Shown: piece by piece, positions 21,240-32,786 of the stretch
How the letters are laid out: each line of letters begins with the position of its first letter
Position numbering within the stretch: position 1 is the first letter of the stretch
NCBI GenBank assembly: GCA_963930645.1
Contig: OZ005653.1
Location: 211,592,496-211,656,495 of the forward strand
Length of the DNA: 64,000 nt
Direction of reading: 5' to 3'
Source: Salticus scenicus
Taxonomy: Eukaryota; Arthropoda; Arachnida; Araneae; Salticidae
Notes under the pieces: generated by a model
Told to the model about the DNA's origin: nothing
Databases searched by the model: none
What the model saw: only the letters and a program-made list of their open reading frames with translations
Translations under genes and position numbers: made by a program

Positions 21240-21514
21240 TAATGAAAATTTTGTCATCATGATAACTCCCGAAATAATACTCCAAATCGAACCAAATTTG
21301 GACAGTGAACTGATCTTATAAATATCTTGGATGAGTTCGTTAACAAAGTTGCTCCGACTTTTCGTTTTCAAGTGGCAGTCACTTGAAAATTTCAAACCCA
21401 TAATGTAAAAAGCAGATTTAAAGCAAGATTTCCTTGAATTTTGATGTAAATACATGCCACATAAAGGTCTCAATGAAATGATACCTTTGAATGAAGTTTA
21501 TCCGCCATTTTTAA
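21240..21514 (-). repeat. Foldback right arm, inner part
   Basis: Inverse of the inner left arm: atgaaaattttgtcat, aataatactccaaatcgaac and ttcaagtggcagtcacttga. It is cut at TTAA (21511-21514) by piggyBac. Confidence 0.9.
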
Positions 21515-21835
21515 CTCTTTAACGGGCACAAGCCGTTTTCTTTAAAAATTTACATTTTGCGGTATAATTAGAGAAAATAAGCTCATTTATGACCAAAAAA
21601 AGTATTTTTTTTTATTTTGTTGTTGTGGCTGTTGTTTATATAAAATTATGAAAAAATATGAAATGCAAATTTAGAAAAAATATGAAATGCAAATAATTTC
21701 AGAAATAAATATGCATTTTTGTAAAGCTATTTATTAGTAGTTATTTCAAAATTAAAAATATATTAATTACACATGAAATAACTGGTAGAAAAACCAAATA
21801 TAATGTAAATTACATATGTATTATTTTTAATAATT

Positions 21836-22745
21836 TTGATGAAACAACATAAAACAAGGAGCTGCCCACACTGGAACATTACATGTTGAACATAACACTT
21901 TTGTCAGTTTCAGGTTAGTTTTGGTGCTACAATATTTGCACCTTCTGTATGTTTGCCCTTTTTCTGGCATGTGTGTACCTACATTAGTTGTTCTGATTTC
22001 CTGTGGAATGCCAATTTCCTTTTTCGTTGCAACCCATCTTGGTTGCAACTTTCGCTTTTTGCTGCAAAATCCTCTCATAAACCCACGAGCTATTCTTAAC
22101 CTAACTTCTAGATGCGAATTTCTAGCTACGTTATGATTAGCCACATACAATATATAGGAATTTACTAAACTAGCATCTAAAAATAAAAAAAAATAACCTA
22201 TGCCAACACTTCCTTGATCTTCTACTTGAGCTATACGAAGATTTCAAGTGCTTAAATTTATCCACTCCCCCCATACTTCTTGTATAATCTGCAATTGCTT
22301 TTGGGCAAGAAACTTTCTTTTTAGAGCCCTCTTCCTGGGTTCTACTTACCTCTGCCATTTCATTTATATTATGGGCTGTTGAAAGAAGAGTAACAACCTT
22401 AGTAACCCGTCATTGCACTGCAACAGTGTCTCTACATGCCAACATCAGCGATTCATTTTTTAAAAAATAATTTTTACCTTTCTTCATGTGTTCAGGAAGG
22501 AATTTTCTATCAGTTCTGATGGTACCAATGGCGTATATGTTTTTTGAAAATAGTGTTTCCATCAATGGAACTGAAGTGAAAAAATTATCCAAAACCACCA
22601 AAAGAGGAGAAGTAGGGTGCAAATCATTTGAAGATTTGTTATAACTCTATATCCCAATCCTTCTGAAATGGCACCATCGTCTGTTTACCCTGTATAAACT
22701 TCAAATCAAGGCAGAGAAAAATAAAGAGCTAGAGTTTCTTCGGTG
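21836..22745 (-). pseudogene. piggyBac transposase, broken
   Basis: piggyBac transposases cut precisely at TTAA. Three conserved stretches are readable in order from high to low coordinate: FEVYTG and SEGLGYRV near 22690; LLVVLDNFFTSVPLMETLFS with KNIYAIGTIRTDRK (22622-22410), which contains a core catalytic aspartate; and CPKAIADYTRSMGGVDKFKHLKSSYSSSRRSRKCWHRLFFFI in pieces at 22358-22170, the most diagnostic block. The C-terminal cysteine-rich zinc domain follows (CKYCSTKT ... CSTCNVPV). The frame is broken by stops and shifts between blocks, and the N-terminal ~250 residues are not recognisable. Confidence 0.92.
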
Positions 22746-23103
22746 TTTAGACTTTTCTTTTTCTTTTTTTTTTAATGCGTCCATCTAAAATATTACAAAT
22801 ATACATTGTAAAATATACATTGAGTTAATTTCTTTTATTTAAAATCACTTGAAAAGTCTTATAAAAATATTACTTTTGTTACATTCAATTTCGAATTATT
22901 ATTTCTAAATAACGAAATATTTATGTATTCAAAAAAAAAAAAAAAAAAAAAAAAAATCGCTAAAATATGCTCAGTTATATTAGTAATAATAAATTTTATA
23001 AATAAATGATTTAATATATAAGTATAAGCATAAATATAAACATATAAATCAAGTACTATGCTAAGCAAAATGCATTCCTGAAACAAATGAATCACTTGCA
23101 ATA

Positions 23104-23525
23104 CAGGCGGTGGTAAATTATATACCACCCCTAAAATCGCTAAGCAGGCAATGGTAAATATGTTACCACCAATTATAAATACGTAGAAATAAAAATATTT
23201 CGCATTAATTTTCAAAACACTTAATAAAATCTAGCTATTATATCTTCAAGATACACAAAATATGATTACATAACTTCTAACGTATTTTTATTCATAATTA
23301 CACTGAGAGATACAAAAAAGCATGTGCTTACTGTCGACATTTTGCTCGAAAAATGATAAAAAGAGGAAATTTAGCAGTTTACGAGGCCCCTACTGCTATC
23401 TACCAGCTGAAACGTGAAGCGCTGGTTCCGAAGGATGCTTTCTGCTAAGGGGCGATGGTAAATAATTTTCCACTTGGTGCTGGGAATCACAAAAGGTGGT
23501 GGTAAGATATTTACCACCGCCTTAA
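23104..23525. repeat. Subterminal palindromic repeats of piggyBac
   Basis: Four related dyads of the form ggtggtaaat...ttaccacc lie at about 23105-23129, 23146-23170, 23452-23473 and 23497-23519. The last merges with the terminal repeat. They are candidate transposase-binding sites (inference). Confidence 0.75.
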
Positions 23526-23535
23526 AAAGGGTTAA

Positions 23536-25978
23536 TAAAGTGGCAGCTATTTTAAGTTAAGCGGGTCCACTTGAAATCAGGCTACCACTTGAAAAATTAA
23601 AATCACTATAACTTCCAAAATAATACTCCAAACCGAACCAAATTTGGACAAATACTCCAAACCGAATCAAATTTGGACAGTGTCTTAACTTATTTTGTAA
23701 ATATCTTAGATGAGTTTGTTTACCAAAGTGCTCCGTCATTTTGTTTTCAAGTGGAGACCACTTGAAAATTTCAAATTGTAAAAAGCGTATTCCGAATTTT
23801 TTTTAATTTGATGTATACATAGTTTATACAAGTGTCTCAAAGAACTTTATTAATGAACTTTATCCGCCATTTTTAATAAAGTGGCGGATATCTGAAGTTA
23901 AGCGGGACCACTTGAAATCAGGCTACCACTTGAAAATTTAAAACCATGATCTTCCGAAATAATACTCCAAATAGAACCAAATTTGAACAGTGTCTTAACT
24001 TATCTTATAAATATCTTAGATGAGTTTGTTAACCAAGTTGCTCCACCATTTTGGTTTCAAGTAGAAACAACTTGAAAATTTAAATTGTAAAAAGCGTATT
24101 CCGAATTTGTTTGAATTTTGATGTAAATACAGACAAAATAAGGATCTCAATGAAGTTTATTAATGAACTATATCCGAAATTGTTAATAAATTGGCAGATA
24201 TCTTAAGTTAAGCGGTGCCACTTGAAATCAGGCTAGCACTTGAAAATTTAAAATCATAATAACTTCTGAAATAATACTCCAAATCGAATCAAATTTGGAC
24301 AGTAACTTAACTTATCTTATAAATATCTTAGATGAGTTTTTTAACCAAGTTGTTTCGCCATTTTGATTTCAAGTGGAGACAACTTGAAAATTTCAAATTC
24401 ACATTGTAAAAAGCGTATTCCGAATTTGTTTGAATTTTGATGTATACATAGACCATATAATGGTCTCAACCAAGTTGATTAGTGAACTTTAACCGCCATT
24501 TTCTGGAAAGTACCGGATATCTTATACTAAGCGGGCCACTTGAAATCAGGCTCCCACTTGAAAATTTAAAATTGCGATAAATTCTGAAATAATACTCCAA
24601 ATCGAACCAAATTTGGACAGTGATATTATCATATAATTGTCTTGAACGTGTTCACTGGGCAACTTGTCCCGGCATCTTTTTTCTAAGTTGCAGCCACTTG
24701 AAATATGGCATCACGATAACTTTTAAAATACTAAACTAAAAAAATAGTTGGATAGTGAACTTATGGTTCAAATATCTAAGATAAGTTCACTTGGTGACTT
24801 GATCCGCAATTTTATTTCCAAGTGGCGGCCACTTGAAAATTTTTCATTGTGGTAACTTTAGTAATACTGAATCAATTCGCATCAAATTTGGATAGTGGAT
24901 TTATCATTCAAATATCTCAAATAAGTTCGCTGGGCATCTCACTCTACATTTTTTACCATGTGGTGCCACATGAAAATTTCTTATGACGATAATTTTATTT
25001 AAACTAGAACTAATTTAATTTAAACTAGAACTGGACAATGAACTTATCATACAAATACATTGGATGATTTCGCTGGGCAGGTTGTTTCGCCACTTTGTTT
25101 CCAAGTCGCAGCCACTTAAACTGACACTTGAAAATTTGCCATTATAATAACTTTTGAAACACGACACTGATTTGAACCACAGTTGGACAGTGAACCTATG
25201 CTTCAAATATCTTGGATGTGTTTGCTGGAAAATTTGTTCCACTGTATTGTTTCCAAGTGGCGACCACTTGAAAATTTGTTATCACAGTAACTTTTGAAAT
25301 ACTTAATCAATTCAAATCAAAGTTGAAAAATGGATTTATCATTCAAACAACAAAAATCTAGAAATTTCACGTAACTCGTGAACCAATCACGTTATTGCGT
25401 CTATCTTTGGTATATCGATAATAAATATTTTCTCGCCAAAAGTCGCCAAAAAGTCGCCATGGGGGAAAAGTCGCCAAATTTGGCGCCAAATCCATTACCT
25501 GCCTTATTTGATATTTTTAATGCATTTTTAAGGAAAAGTTAGTCTATTTTAATGCTAAAACAAACTAGAAATGCAGAAAACAAACATTTTATCAACTTAC
25601 TAAGCCTTTTTGAAAGAATTTCTGCAAAAAAAAAAAAAAAAAAAAAAAATCAAATTTGCAACGATATATCTTAGATGAGCAACTTTCTCACTGCCATTTT
25701 GATCCAAATGGCAGCCACCTAATTTTTTAACACGATGACTTTTGAGATTTTGAATTTATTCGAACTATGTGTACAGTAGACTTATCTCACAAATGCATTT
25801 GATTTATTTGTCAACTTAACCCACCATCTTGTTTCCAGGCGCAGGCCACTTGAAAATTTTAAACTCACATGAACCGATTTGCTTAAAACTCCATATGTGC
25901 ATAGCCTACATCAATATTTCTACTAAGTCCATTAATAATTTGTAGCCGCCATTTTGAAACAAAATGACAGCTACTTGC

Positions 25979-26014
<36 letters not shown>

Positions 26015-26043
26015 AATCCATCTACCCTTCCGAATAAGCCGGA
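23536..26043 (-). repeat. Foldback right arm, outer part (tandem ~310-bp units)
   Basis: Units start near 23572, 23901, 24219 and 24537 with cacttgaaatcaggct, spaced 310-340 bp. The outer portion is less regular but retains the dyads (for example caagtggcggccacttgaaa at 24820) and the ggcgact/ttggcgcc segment at 25430-25500 seen in inverse at 8390-8460. It ends in a poly-A run and the terminal ccttccgaataagccggaag. Confidence 0.9.
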
Positions 26044-26918
26044 AGGAATTGTTTAAATTCTAATTACTTTTTGAATGCAATATAAATACAGAATAAATTC
26101 TAAATAAATATTTTTTATTTTTTCTGATCAGTGAATTTTAAAAAGTTGATTTTTTTTTTTTACTTTCAGAAAATAAAATAAGTTTTCTTTTATAGACAAC
26201 AATTCATTATAAATTTAAAAAAATTCTTATCCAAGTAAAAAAAAAAAGAAACATATTGTTTTTTCTACCTTAAAAAAAAAAAAAAAAAAAAAAAAAAATA
26301 GTAAATACATGCTGCAGGGAGAAAAATTATTAAAAACTTTAAAAATTTTTGCTTTTATCTTACAAAAAATAAATATCGTAAAATCTGGAAAAAAATTATC
26401 ATTTTATATTTTTTATTGGATATTTCTAAACATTTTATATTTAATTAAAAAAAATATATTATTAAAAAATAATAAATAATAATAATAATAATAATAAATA
26501 ATAATAAATAATAATAATTCTCATTTATGTATAAAAATAATTTTCTTTTAAAATTTTAAAGTGCATCAGATTAAAACTAAAATGTGTTTTTCTCCAAAAT
26601 GTAAGAATACATAAATCTAATTAGACGTGAAATAGGGAATTTATTCTTTAGAAATACCTGAAATATCTCTAAAAAATTATTTAAACCGTACATTTTTTTT
26701 TTTTAAGCAACTATGAATTATTTTAAAAAAAATTAAAAGAATTGGCATTTTTTAAAAATAATAATTTCAAATGCTTCACTTTCTGTAATGTCATTAAAAA
26801 GTACTTCATTAAATTGCACTAAAAAAGTATAAAATATACTTCATAAAACACATAAATATTAGAAACTTATTAGTATTATGTTAGAAAAAAATATATATAT
26901 ATATTGGAATGAAGGGAA

Positions 26919-26960
<42 letters not shown>

Positions 26961-27209
26961 GTTATAAATATGTTGAATCCATTATTCCTTGTGATATTTT
27001 TTAAAAATTTTATACTTAATGAGAAAGTTTCTGTAGCAATTAAATAAATAAACACATAAATAATAATAATAATAATAACAAACATATTTAAGACAACTGT
27101 AATAATAGTTCATAGCTTTAGAACATTTTCTGACTATTTTCTATTTTTAATTCATCAGTTTATAATTATAGCAAGTGTTCCATACCTTAATTAAATGACT
27201 ATATATGTG
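26044..27209. other. Gene-free A/T-rich stretch
   Basis: Simple repeats only: poly-A near 26272-26299, (AAT)n at about 26470-26518, (TA)n at 26920-26945 followed by poly-T. An apparent frame at 26876-27085 translates the TA repeat. Confidence 0.6.
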
Positions 27210-29645
27210 CAGTCGGGGAAAAAAATAACGCAACACTCGGTGTAACTTCGTTGCTAATTGATACACAAAAGTGTAATAGGTATCATTAAACTGGGAATTC
27301 CGAGTAGTTTTCTAAAATGTAATGAAATTTCAACTTGGCTGTCGTCTACATATTAAAAGGCGCACCAATTTTTATTTTTCAATGGTAATACCCTATTTTT
27401 TTTCTTTATATTTGAATTCCTGGGGTCACGACGATGCGAAAAATATATTGGTTGTATATTTTACTTATTTTTCTTTTACATAGTTATAAGTGTTGAAAGT
27501 TTGAAGGTGTTAAATTCACATTTCAAACTTCTATTAATATCTTCACAAAAATAACTCGATCGATATATATATATTACGAGATACAGCGGAAAAACCCAAA
27601 CATGATCCATTATCACTTTTGATTCTGGAAAATATTAATAAATTCATATTTAAAAAAAATTATGAATTATGACCTATATTAATTTTTACATAAAATGAAT
27701 CCTAAAGCGACAAATATGGATGTGCAAATTTGCTGCTCATTGCAGTTATCAGTTTTCGAAATATAAATAAATCTTTCTTTTGGAGAGGCTTAGAGATTTC
27801 TTATAAAGTTTTCATGAGATAACGAAAAAAATCTTAAAAGATAACAGAGAAAATTAAACAAAATATTTTTAATTTTTATTTACAGGTCAAATTCTATAAC
27901 AACAACGACAAACGCGAAGAAATGAAACAAAAAAGGTGATTTTTAGATATTAATGTTAGCAAACGGAAGCTCACCGGAGCTTGTTTTTCAAAGAAAACAA
28001 GATCGCCTTTCATCGTTCTACTAAAACAACAGAATATAGAAAAGAAAATGAAAAAGAGACTATGCGTATTCGTATTAAACCACATATTTTACGTTGACAA
28101 GAATATACACATGTGGCTTTTGACTCATCGATTACTGGTGATAAATTCTGAATCCTTTAAACGAACATTAGAGGGAAAATATCAACTAAATACGCGGGGC
28201 TTCTTTCTGTTTAAAATGGAGAAATAGGTGGTACGCAAAAATTGTCAATTAAAAATAACGAATGGTATTGGAATGCAATGCACACTTGTTAAAATGCTTC
28301 TTTACTACTTTCACACTCAAAAGGTTAATCATGTAGTTCATATATTGCCTTATTTTTTCTTTTTCTTTCTTTCTTTTATTATTATTATTATTTTTTTTTA
28401 ATGGTAGTGTGTGTGTGTGGGGGGGGGGGGGATTATTATGTTAACGATACTTCAGTCTTTAAAAATGACTTTTATAAATATCTTTTAACTAAAAAAACTA
28501 TATTTTCATTTAAAAAAAAAAAAAAAAAAATCGTACAGTTTCAAAGAGTTAAACTGACTAAAGCTGGTTAGTAAAAATAAAATTGTTTAATGTTTACTTT
28601 ATGATACCGTACAATAATTTATCGGAAAAGATTTAGTTTATGCATTATTATTTGTATATATACGAAGTATATAAATTATTGCAGTCCGTATATTATGTCA
28701 CACCTACAAAAAAAATGTAAAGGAATATTTAAGTTTTATTGGTGATCAGTGTATCCAATATAACACTTTTGAATTGAAAAATATCGCAGATTTTGCAAAG
28801 AATGCTGTCTGACCAATATAAGATATAATCTCTAATCATAGCCTCCTAAACTAGATGCCTTCGGCATGGCTCAGAAACAGTTCAAGCGGTAGACAGCGCC
28901 ACCTGGTACAGATTGCGCGACTTTTTTATACAACAGCGACCAAAAATTTTTATAAGTGGGATTTGATATACATAAAAGGCGAATAGAATCGAAGAAACGT
29001 CGATTATATATATCATGTCTCATTTCTTAAAATTATTGGTGACAGTTGAATAAATAAGTCGCACAATCTGTACCAGGTGGCGCTGTCTACAGCTTGAAAT
29101 CTTGCCAAGTTTCCGAGCCACGCGGAAGGCATCTAGTTTAGGAGGCTATGCTATAATAGATTATTTAGGTATATACGTATTTAAAAAACCAAAATGCTAT
29201 AAAAAAGGCAAGATGCTATAAAAATGAAAATATTTCATTATTATTAATTTTTATAAAACCTTATTTTCTTAAAAAATTTCCGGTGTGAAGCAATAAAATT
29301 TTGTCTAATTTTTATTGGATCTTAATTTTATTTTTCTACGTTTGCAGATAAACCCCTAAAGCAATTTGGGTTATAACTCTATTAATACTAAAGTAAAGTA
29401 TACAAACTGAATACTTTTCCTCACTGCCAGACTCTCAGAAATTCAATTATGAAATCGAAATTGGGTGTTTCTATTGAAAAAATCAAAGTTGGCTCTTATT
29501 TCAATATGTAGATGACCCCTAATTCAAAATTTAATATATTTTTCAAAAAGTGCACTTAAATACCTGTTGAATGATGTCTATTAGATTTTTCTGAGTCAAT
29601 TAAAAACGAAATTACAGCGAGTGTTGCGTTTTTTTTTTCTTACTG
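27210..29645. mobile_element. Long-TIR element, probably Tc1/mariner class, non-autonomous
   Basis: The left end cagtcggggaaaaaaataac and the right end in inverse (cagtaagaaaaaaaaaacgc) continue into a shared block gcaacactcg(g/c)tgtaa and weaker homology for ~200 bp. TA follows the right end; the left has TG. The 2.4-kb interior has no transposase and hosts MITE M1 copy 2. A G-rich run follows (gt)n near 28410. Confidence 0.65.
28837..29150. mobile_element. Near-palindromic MITE, family M1, copy 2
   Basis: 314 bp with the same catagcctcctaaactagat ends as copy 1. It is flanked by a 7-bp duplication with one mismatch (ctctaat at 28830-28836, ctataat at 29151-29157). Confidence 0.95.
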
Positions 29646-29679
29646 TACATTGCTAGATTACATAATGCTAATTAAAGAA

Positions 29680-30071
29680 TTTCTAAAACTCCAAATATTC
29701 ATTTTAAGTAACTTGGAGTGTAAATGTTGATATTTTTATTTACCAACTATGTGAAAAATACCAGAGCCGGGAATCGAACCCGGGCACCTCCGCTTAACGC
29801 ACGGATGCTCTACCACTGAGCTACCCTGGCTGACAACCAGCTAGGCATTTCTCACATAATATTTGTTGGCCAAGTAACCGAGTCTGCAAACGTAGCTGTA
29901 TCAAGTGACAATATTAATCGCAGCACAACTCCATAGACCACGAAATTTCACTTTAGAAATATTTATTCATGAATTCATCAACCGTGAATATTCATTTTAA
30001 GTAACTTGGAGTGTAAAGGTTGATATTTTTATTTACCAACTATGTGAAAAATACCAGAGTCGGGAGTCGAA
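29680..30071 (-). repeat. tRNA-bearing repeat units in reverse orientation (one full, one truncated)
   Basis: A full unit with its tRNA on the minus strand, followed by the start of a second reversed unit that stops inside the tRNA 3' half (about 30053-30071). There the array switches abruptly to the plus orientation. Confidence 0.85.
29759..29830 (-). tRNA. tRNA-like gene, array unit A (isotype unsure)
   Basis: 72 nt with all four arms: acceptor GCCAGGG/CTCTGGT, D-arm GCTC/GAGC, anticodon stem TCCGT/GCGGA, T-arm CCGGG-TTCGATT-CCCGG. The 7-nt anticodon loop is GCGTTAA; at the standard position the anticodon is GTT (Asn), but the universal T33 is C and the body does not look like tRNA-Asn. 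It could be a pseudogene, a tRNA-derived repeat, or be read otherwise. Internal promoter boxes look intact. Confidence 0.75.
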
Positions 30072-30158
30072 CTTGAATTGTCACTTGATACAGCTGCGTT
30101 TGCAGACTCGGTGACTTGGCCAACGAATATTATGTGAGAAATGCCTAGCTGGTTGTCA

Positions 30159-30230
30159 GCCAGGGTAGCTCAGTGGTAGAGCATCCGTGCGTTAAGCCGT
30201 GGTGCCCGGGTTCGATTCCCGGCTCTGGTA
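30159..30230 (+). tRNA. tRNA-like gene, array unit B
   Basis: As unit A, but the 3' side of the anticodon stem is altered (GCCGT instead of GCGGA), which breaks two pairs. Other arms are intact. Confidence 0.7.
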
Positions 30231-30451
30231 TTTTTCACATAATTGGTAAATAAAAATATCAACCATTACACTCCAAGTTACTTAAAATGAATATTCACGG
30301 TTGATGAATTCATGAATAAATATTTCTAAAGTGAAATTTCGTGGTCTATGGAGTTGTGCTGCGATTAATATTGTTACTTGATACAGCTGCGTTTGCAGAC
30401 TCGGTGACTTGGCCAACGAATATTATGTGAGAAATGCCTAGCTGGTTGTCA

Positions 30452-30523
30452 GCCAGGGTAGCTCAGTGGTAGAGCATCCGTGCATTAAGCGGAGGTGCCC
30501 GGGTTCGATTCCCGACTCTGGTA
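30452..30523 (+). tRNA. tRNA-like gene, array unit C
   Basis: As unit A, with one change in the anticodon loop (GCATTAA, canonical anticodon position ATT) and one acceptor-side change (gactctgg for ggctctgg). Confidence 0.7.
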
Positions 30524-30578
30524 TTTTTCACATAGTTGGTAAATAAAAATATCAACCTTTACACTCCAAGTTACTTAA

Positions 30579-31120
30579 CCCTTTCATTCCCAACTTTTTC
30601 CCTCCATAAATCAATAAATCTTATATTTAGCCATAACTTTATTTCAAAGGTAATATATATAAATAATTTTTTTAAATAGGAGTAATAGCAGAGTACGAAT
30701 TAATATAGCTAACAAAGCGACTGATAGATGTTTATTTATGTTTAATATAGCCACTGATCCCATTAAGAATCATAACTTTTCAATAAATAAAAATATCAAA
30801 ATTTTGGAAGAAATAGATATTGCAATTAATTAAAATACATATTATAAACATTAAAGAATTAAATAAAAAATATTTCAAACAGTTAATTTCCTTAAACTGC
30901 CCAAAACAGGAAACTGATTCCGATATTATTATCAGAACAGCGTAAAATATACTTTCAATTATCAACAAAGATAGTGAAATCATCTAAAATCGGTATTTTT
31001 TGGAGGGAAAATGTATATACATTTTAATATTGTTCATTTTGAATCAGCGGGAGTGTTAGATGGTAATAAAGAAAATCTGAAATGTTATTATTCCAACTGG
31101 AATCACGGGGAAGGAAAGGG
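30579..31120. mobile_element. piggyBac-type MITE inserted between tRNA units
   Basis: TTAA on both sides (30575-30578 and 31121-31124), with ends ccctttcattccc and ggaaggaaaggg in inverse register. Removing it restores gttacttaaaatgaatattc, the sequence seen in the undisturbed units (30281-30293 and 31409-31422). The interior is A/T-rich, with a 67-codon frame that has no domain. Confidence 0.9.
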
Positions 31121-31290
31121 TTAAAATGAATATTCAGGGTTGATGAATTCATGAATAAATATTTCTAAAGTGAAATTTCGTGGTCTATGGAGTGTTGCTG
31201 CGATTAATATTGTCACTTGATACAGCTGCGTTTGCAGAATCGGTGACTTGGCCAACGAATATTATGTGAGAAATGCCTAGCTGGTTGTCA

Positions 31291-31362
31291 GCCAGGGTAG
31301 CTCAGGGGTAGAGCATCCGTGCGTTAAGTGGAGGTGCCCGGGTTCGATTCCCGGCTCTGGTA
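31291..31362 (+). tRNA. tRNA-like gene, array unit D
   Basis: As unit A, with a D-loop change (tcaggggtag) and one anticodon-stem change (GTGGA). Acceptor and T arms are intact. Confidence 0.72.
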
Positions 31363-31921
31363 TTTTTCACATAGTTGGTAAATAAAAATATCAACCTTTA
31401 CACTCCAAGTTACTTAAAATGAATATTCACGGTTGATAAATTCATGAATAAATATCTCCAAATATTGTTTGTGAAAGCTGAAAATGCACCAGTAGTACTT
31501 AGTTATGTACACATAAGAACTTAGTTTCGACCACCTTTAACTTTTCAAGAATGGTTCTAAAAACTGATTATATATATATATATATATACATGCACAATGG
31601 CGGTCAAATTATAATTAGAAGAGAAAAAATTGTCAAATCTTGGTTACAGTTCGCTGAAAAATGGTTCAATTTTTATGGCTGAAAGCCAATGATAAATGAA
31701 GTTTATTATTATTATTAATTTTGATAAAAATATATGAAAAATCCATATTCATAAAATGTATTTTTGATTTAGGCAGCCGTGTGATATAGACATAATTAAA
31801 AGAAAAACTGTATTTGTGTTTTCTGAAAAACAAAATTTCCACGTTTTTTGTTTTGCACACGACATTCCTAGACGGCATAATTGCTTAGTAGGTGACTGAG
31901 AACGTCGTATTCTATTTTTAA

Positions 31922-32210
31922 AATGATGCCGTTAGGTTCTAAACTTTCGGAGTTTGAAAAAGGGAAAGGGGTTGCTTTTAAAAAATTAAGGCATATTGCA
32001 ATTTAAATTGTGACAAATCTGAAAAGACCAAGAAGTATTATTTATTAATTTTATTAAAAATTCTTTCCATCTTCTGTTTTTGTGCGCGAGAGAAGAATGA
32101 TAATTATGCGAGTTTGCTCCAATAAACAAACATCGACAGAAATTAAACGGGAATTAAACTTACGATGCAGTGCTTGAACTGTTCGACATGTTTTACAAAC
32201 AGAAAAAAAA
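31922..32210 (+). pseudogene. Tc1-like transposase, N-terminal fragment
   Basis: Reads MPLGSKLSEFEKGKGVAFKK, then after stops a segment TSTEIKREINLRCSA, the second helix-turn-helix region. Several stops and a deletion. It has the same style of N terminus as the transposase nested in Gypsy (GKELSEFEMGKILFYK). Confidence 0.7.
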
Positions 32211-32293
32211 AAAACTTCCCAACATTGGTAAAACTTTTACAGACCATTACTGAGCCCCCTTCAAACGTAATCTTTATGAAAGTTTCTTTTTCT

Positions 32294-32786
32294 TTACGGA
32301 GATAATACCATAAGTAGCAAAAAACATTTGTCCATCCAAAATAAACATTTTCTCATCGGAAAATACAGTATCATCCTATTTTTTTTTCCATAGTAATGTA
32401 TTTTCTGGAAAACTCCCCCCTTAATCTCTTTTGAACTTTTGTAAGAGGACAGAAGTTTTCCATAACGAATCTCTTTCTTTTTGTAAAGTGCGTCGAACTG
32501 TTCGAGCACTACATCGCAAGTTTAACTCCTGTTTAATTTCCGTCGATGCCTTTTTTTTTTCTTTTGAGCAAGTTCTCCTTGTAATAATTCTTTTCCCACA
32601 GACAGAAAAAAAAGATGGACTAGCTATGACTTTGCCATCCTTACTTTCCGGGATTTTTAAGAAAATTTTAAATAGACGTTCTCGATTTACTCAGCTTGGT
32701 CGTAATTTGACGTGCAGTAAATCCTAAAATTTTAAAACCAACCACTTTCCTTTTCTCAAACTTCGAAAGTTTAGCACCTAGCGGCA
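32294..32786 (-). pseudogene. Tc1-like transposase, N-terminal to first catalytic Asp
   Basis: Reads LGAKLSKFEKRKVVGFKILG, TARQITTKLSKSRTSI, then TEIKQELNLRCSARTVRRTL and, in shifted frames, a segment ending EKMFILDGQMFF, the block around the first catalytic aspartate of the DDE domain. It is truncated before the second aspartate, with stops and frameshifts throughout. Confidence 0.75.

Larger units (their letters stand above)
21515..23531 (-). mobile_element. piggyBac-type DNA transposon
   Basis: Flanked by duplicated TTAA at 21511-21514 and 23532-23535. The ends match in inverse (ctctttaacgggc against ccctttttaaggcgg). The joined flanks recreate tccgccatttttaataaagt, which is found uninterrupted in a neighbouring arm unit at 23867-23886, proving the insertion. 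The C-terminal two thirds of a transposase remain on the minus strand. Confidence 0.95.
7853..26043. mobile_element. Giant composite foldback element with nested insertions
   Basis: Both ends carry the same terminal sequence in inverted orientation: ccttccggcttattcggaag at 7856-7875, and its inverse ending near 26043. The arms are inverted copies built of diverged ~310-bp tandem units: left arm 7853-9480 plus 18911-19303, right arm 21240-21514 plus 23536-26043. The arms meet at a TATA/GATA microsatellite (19296-19342). Without the later insertions the element would be about 5 kb. Nested are a Gypsy retrotransposon, a MITE, a Tc1 element and piggyBac. No transposase of its own is visible. The structure recalls foldback transposons, but the family is not one I can name. 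Confidence 0.85.
30072..31455 (+). repeat. Three head-to-tail 293-bp units, each with a tRNA-like gene
   Basis: tRNA starts at 30159 and 30452 are 293 bp apart. The next is at 31291, again 293 bp after subtracting the 542-bp MITE and its duplicated TTAA. Units share blocks such as tgatgaattcatgaataaat, aattattatgtgagaaatgc-like sequence and cacttgatacagctgcg. All are close copies. Confidence 0.92.

Noticed and set aside
29680..31455. CRISPR-like regular direct repeats
   Set aside because: The units are 293 bp and contain tRNA-like genes in a eukaryotic setting; there are no short repeats with unique spacers.
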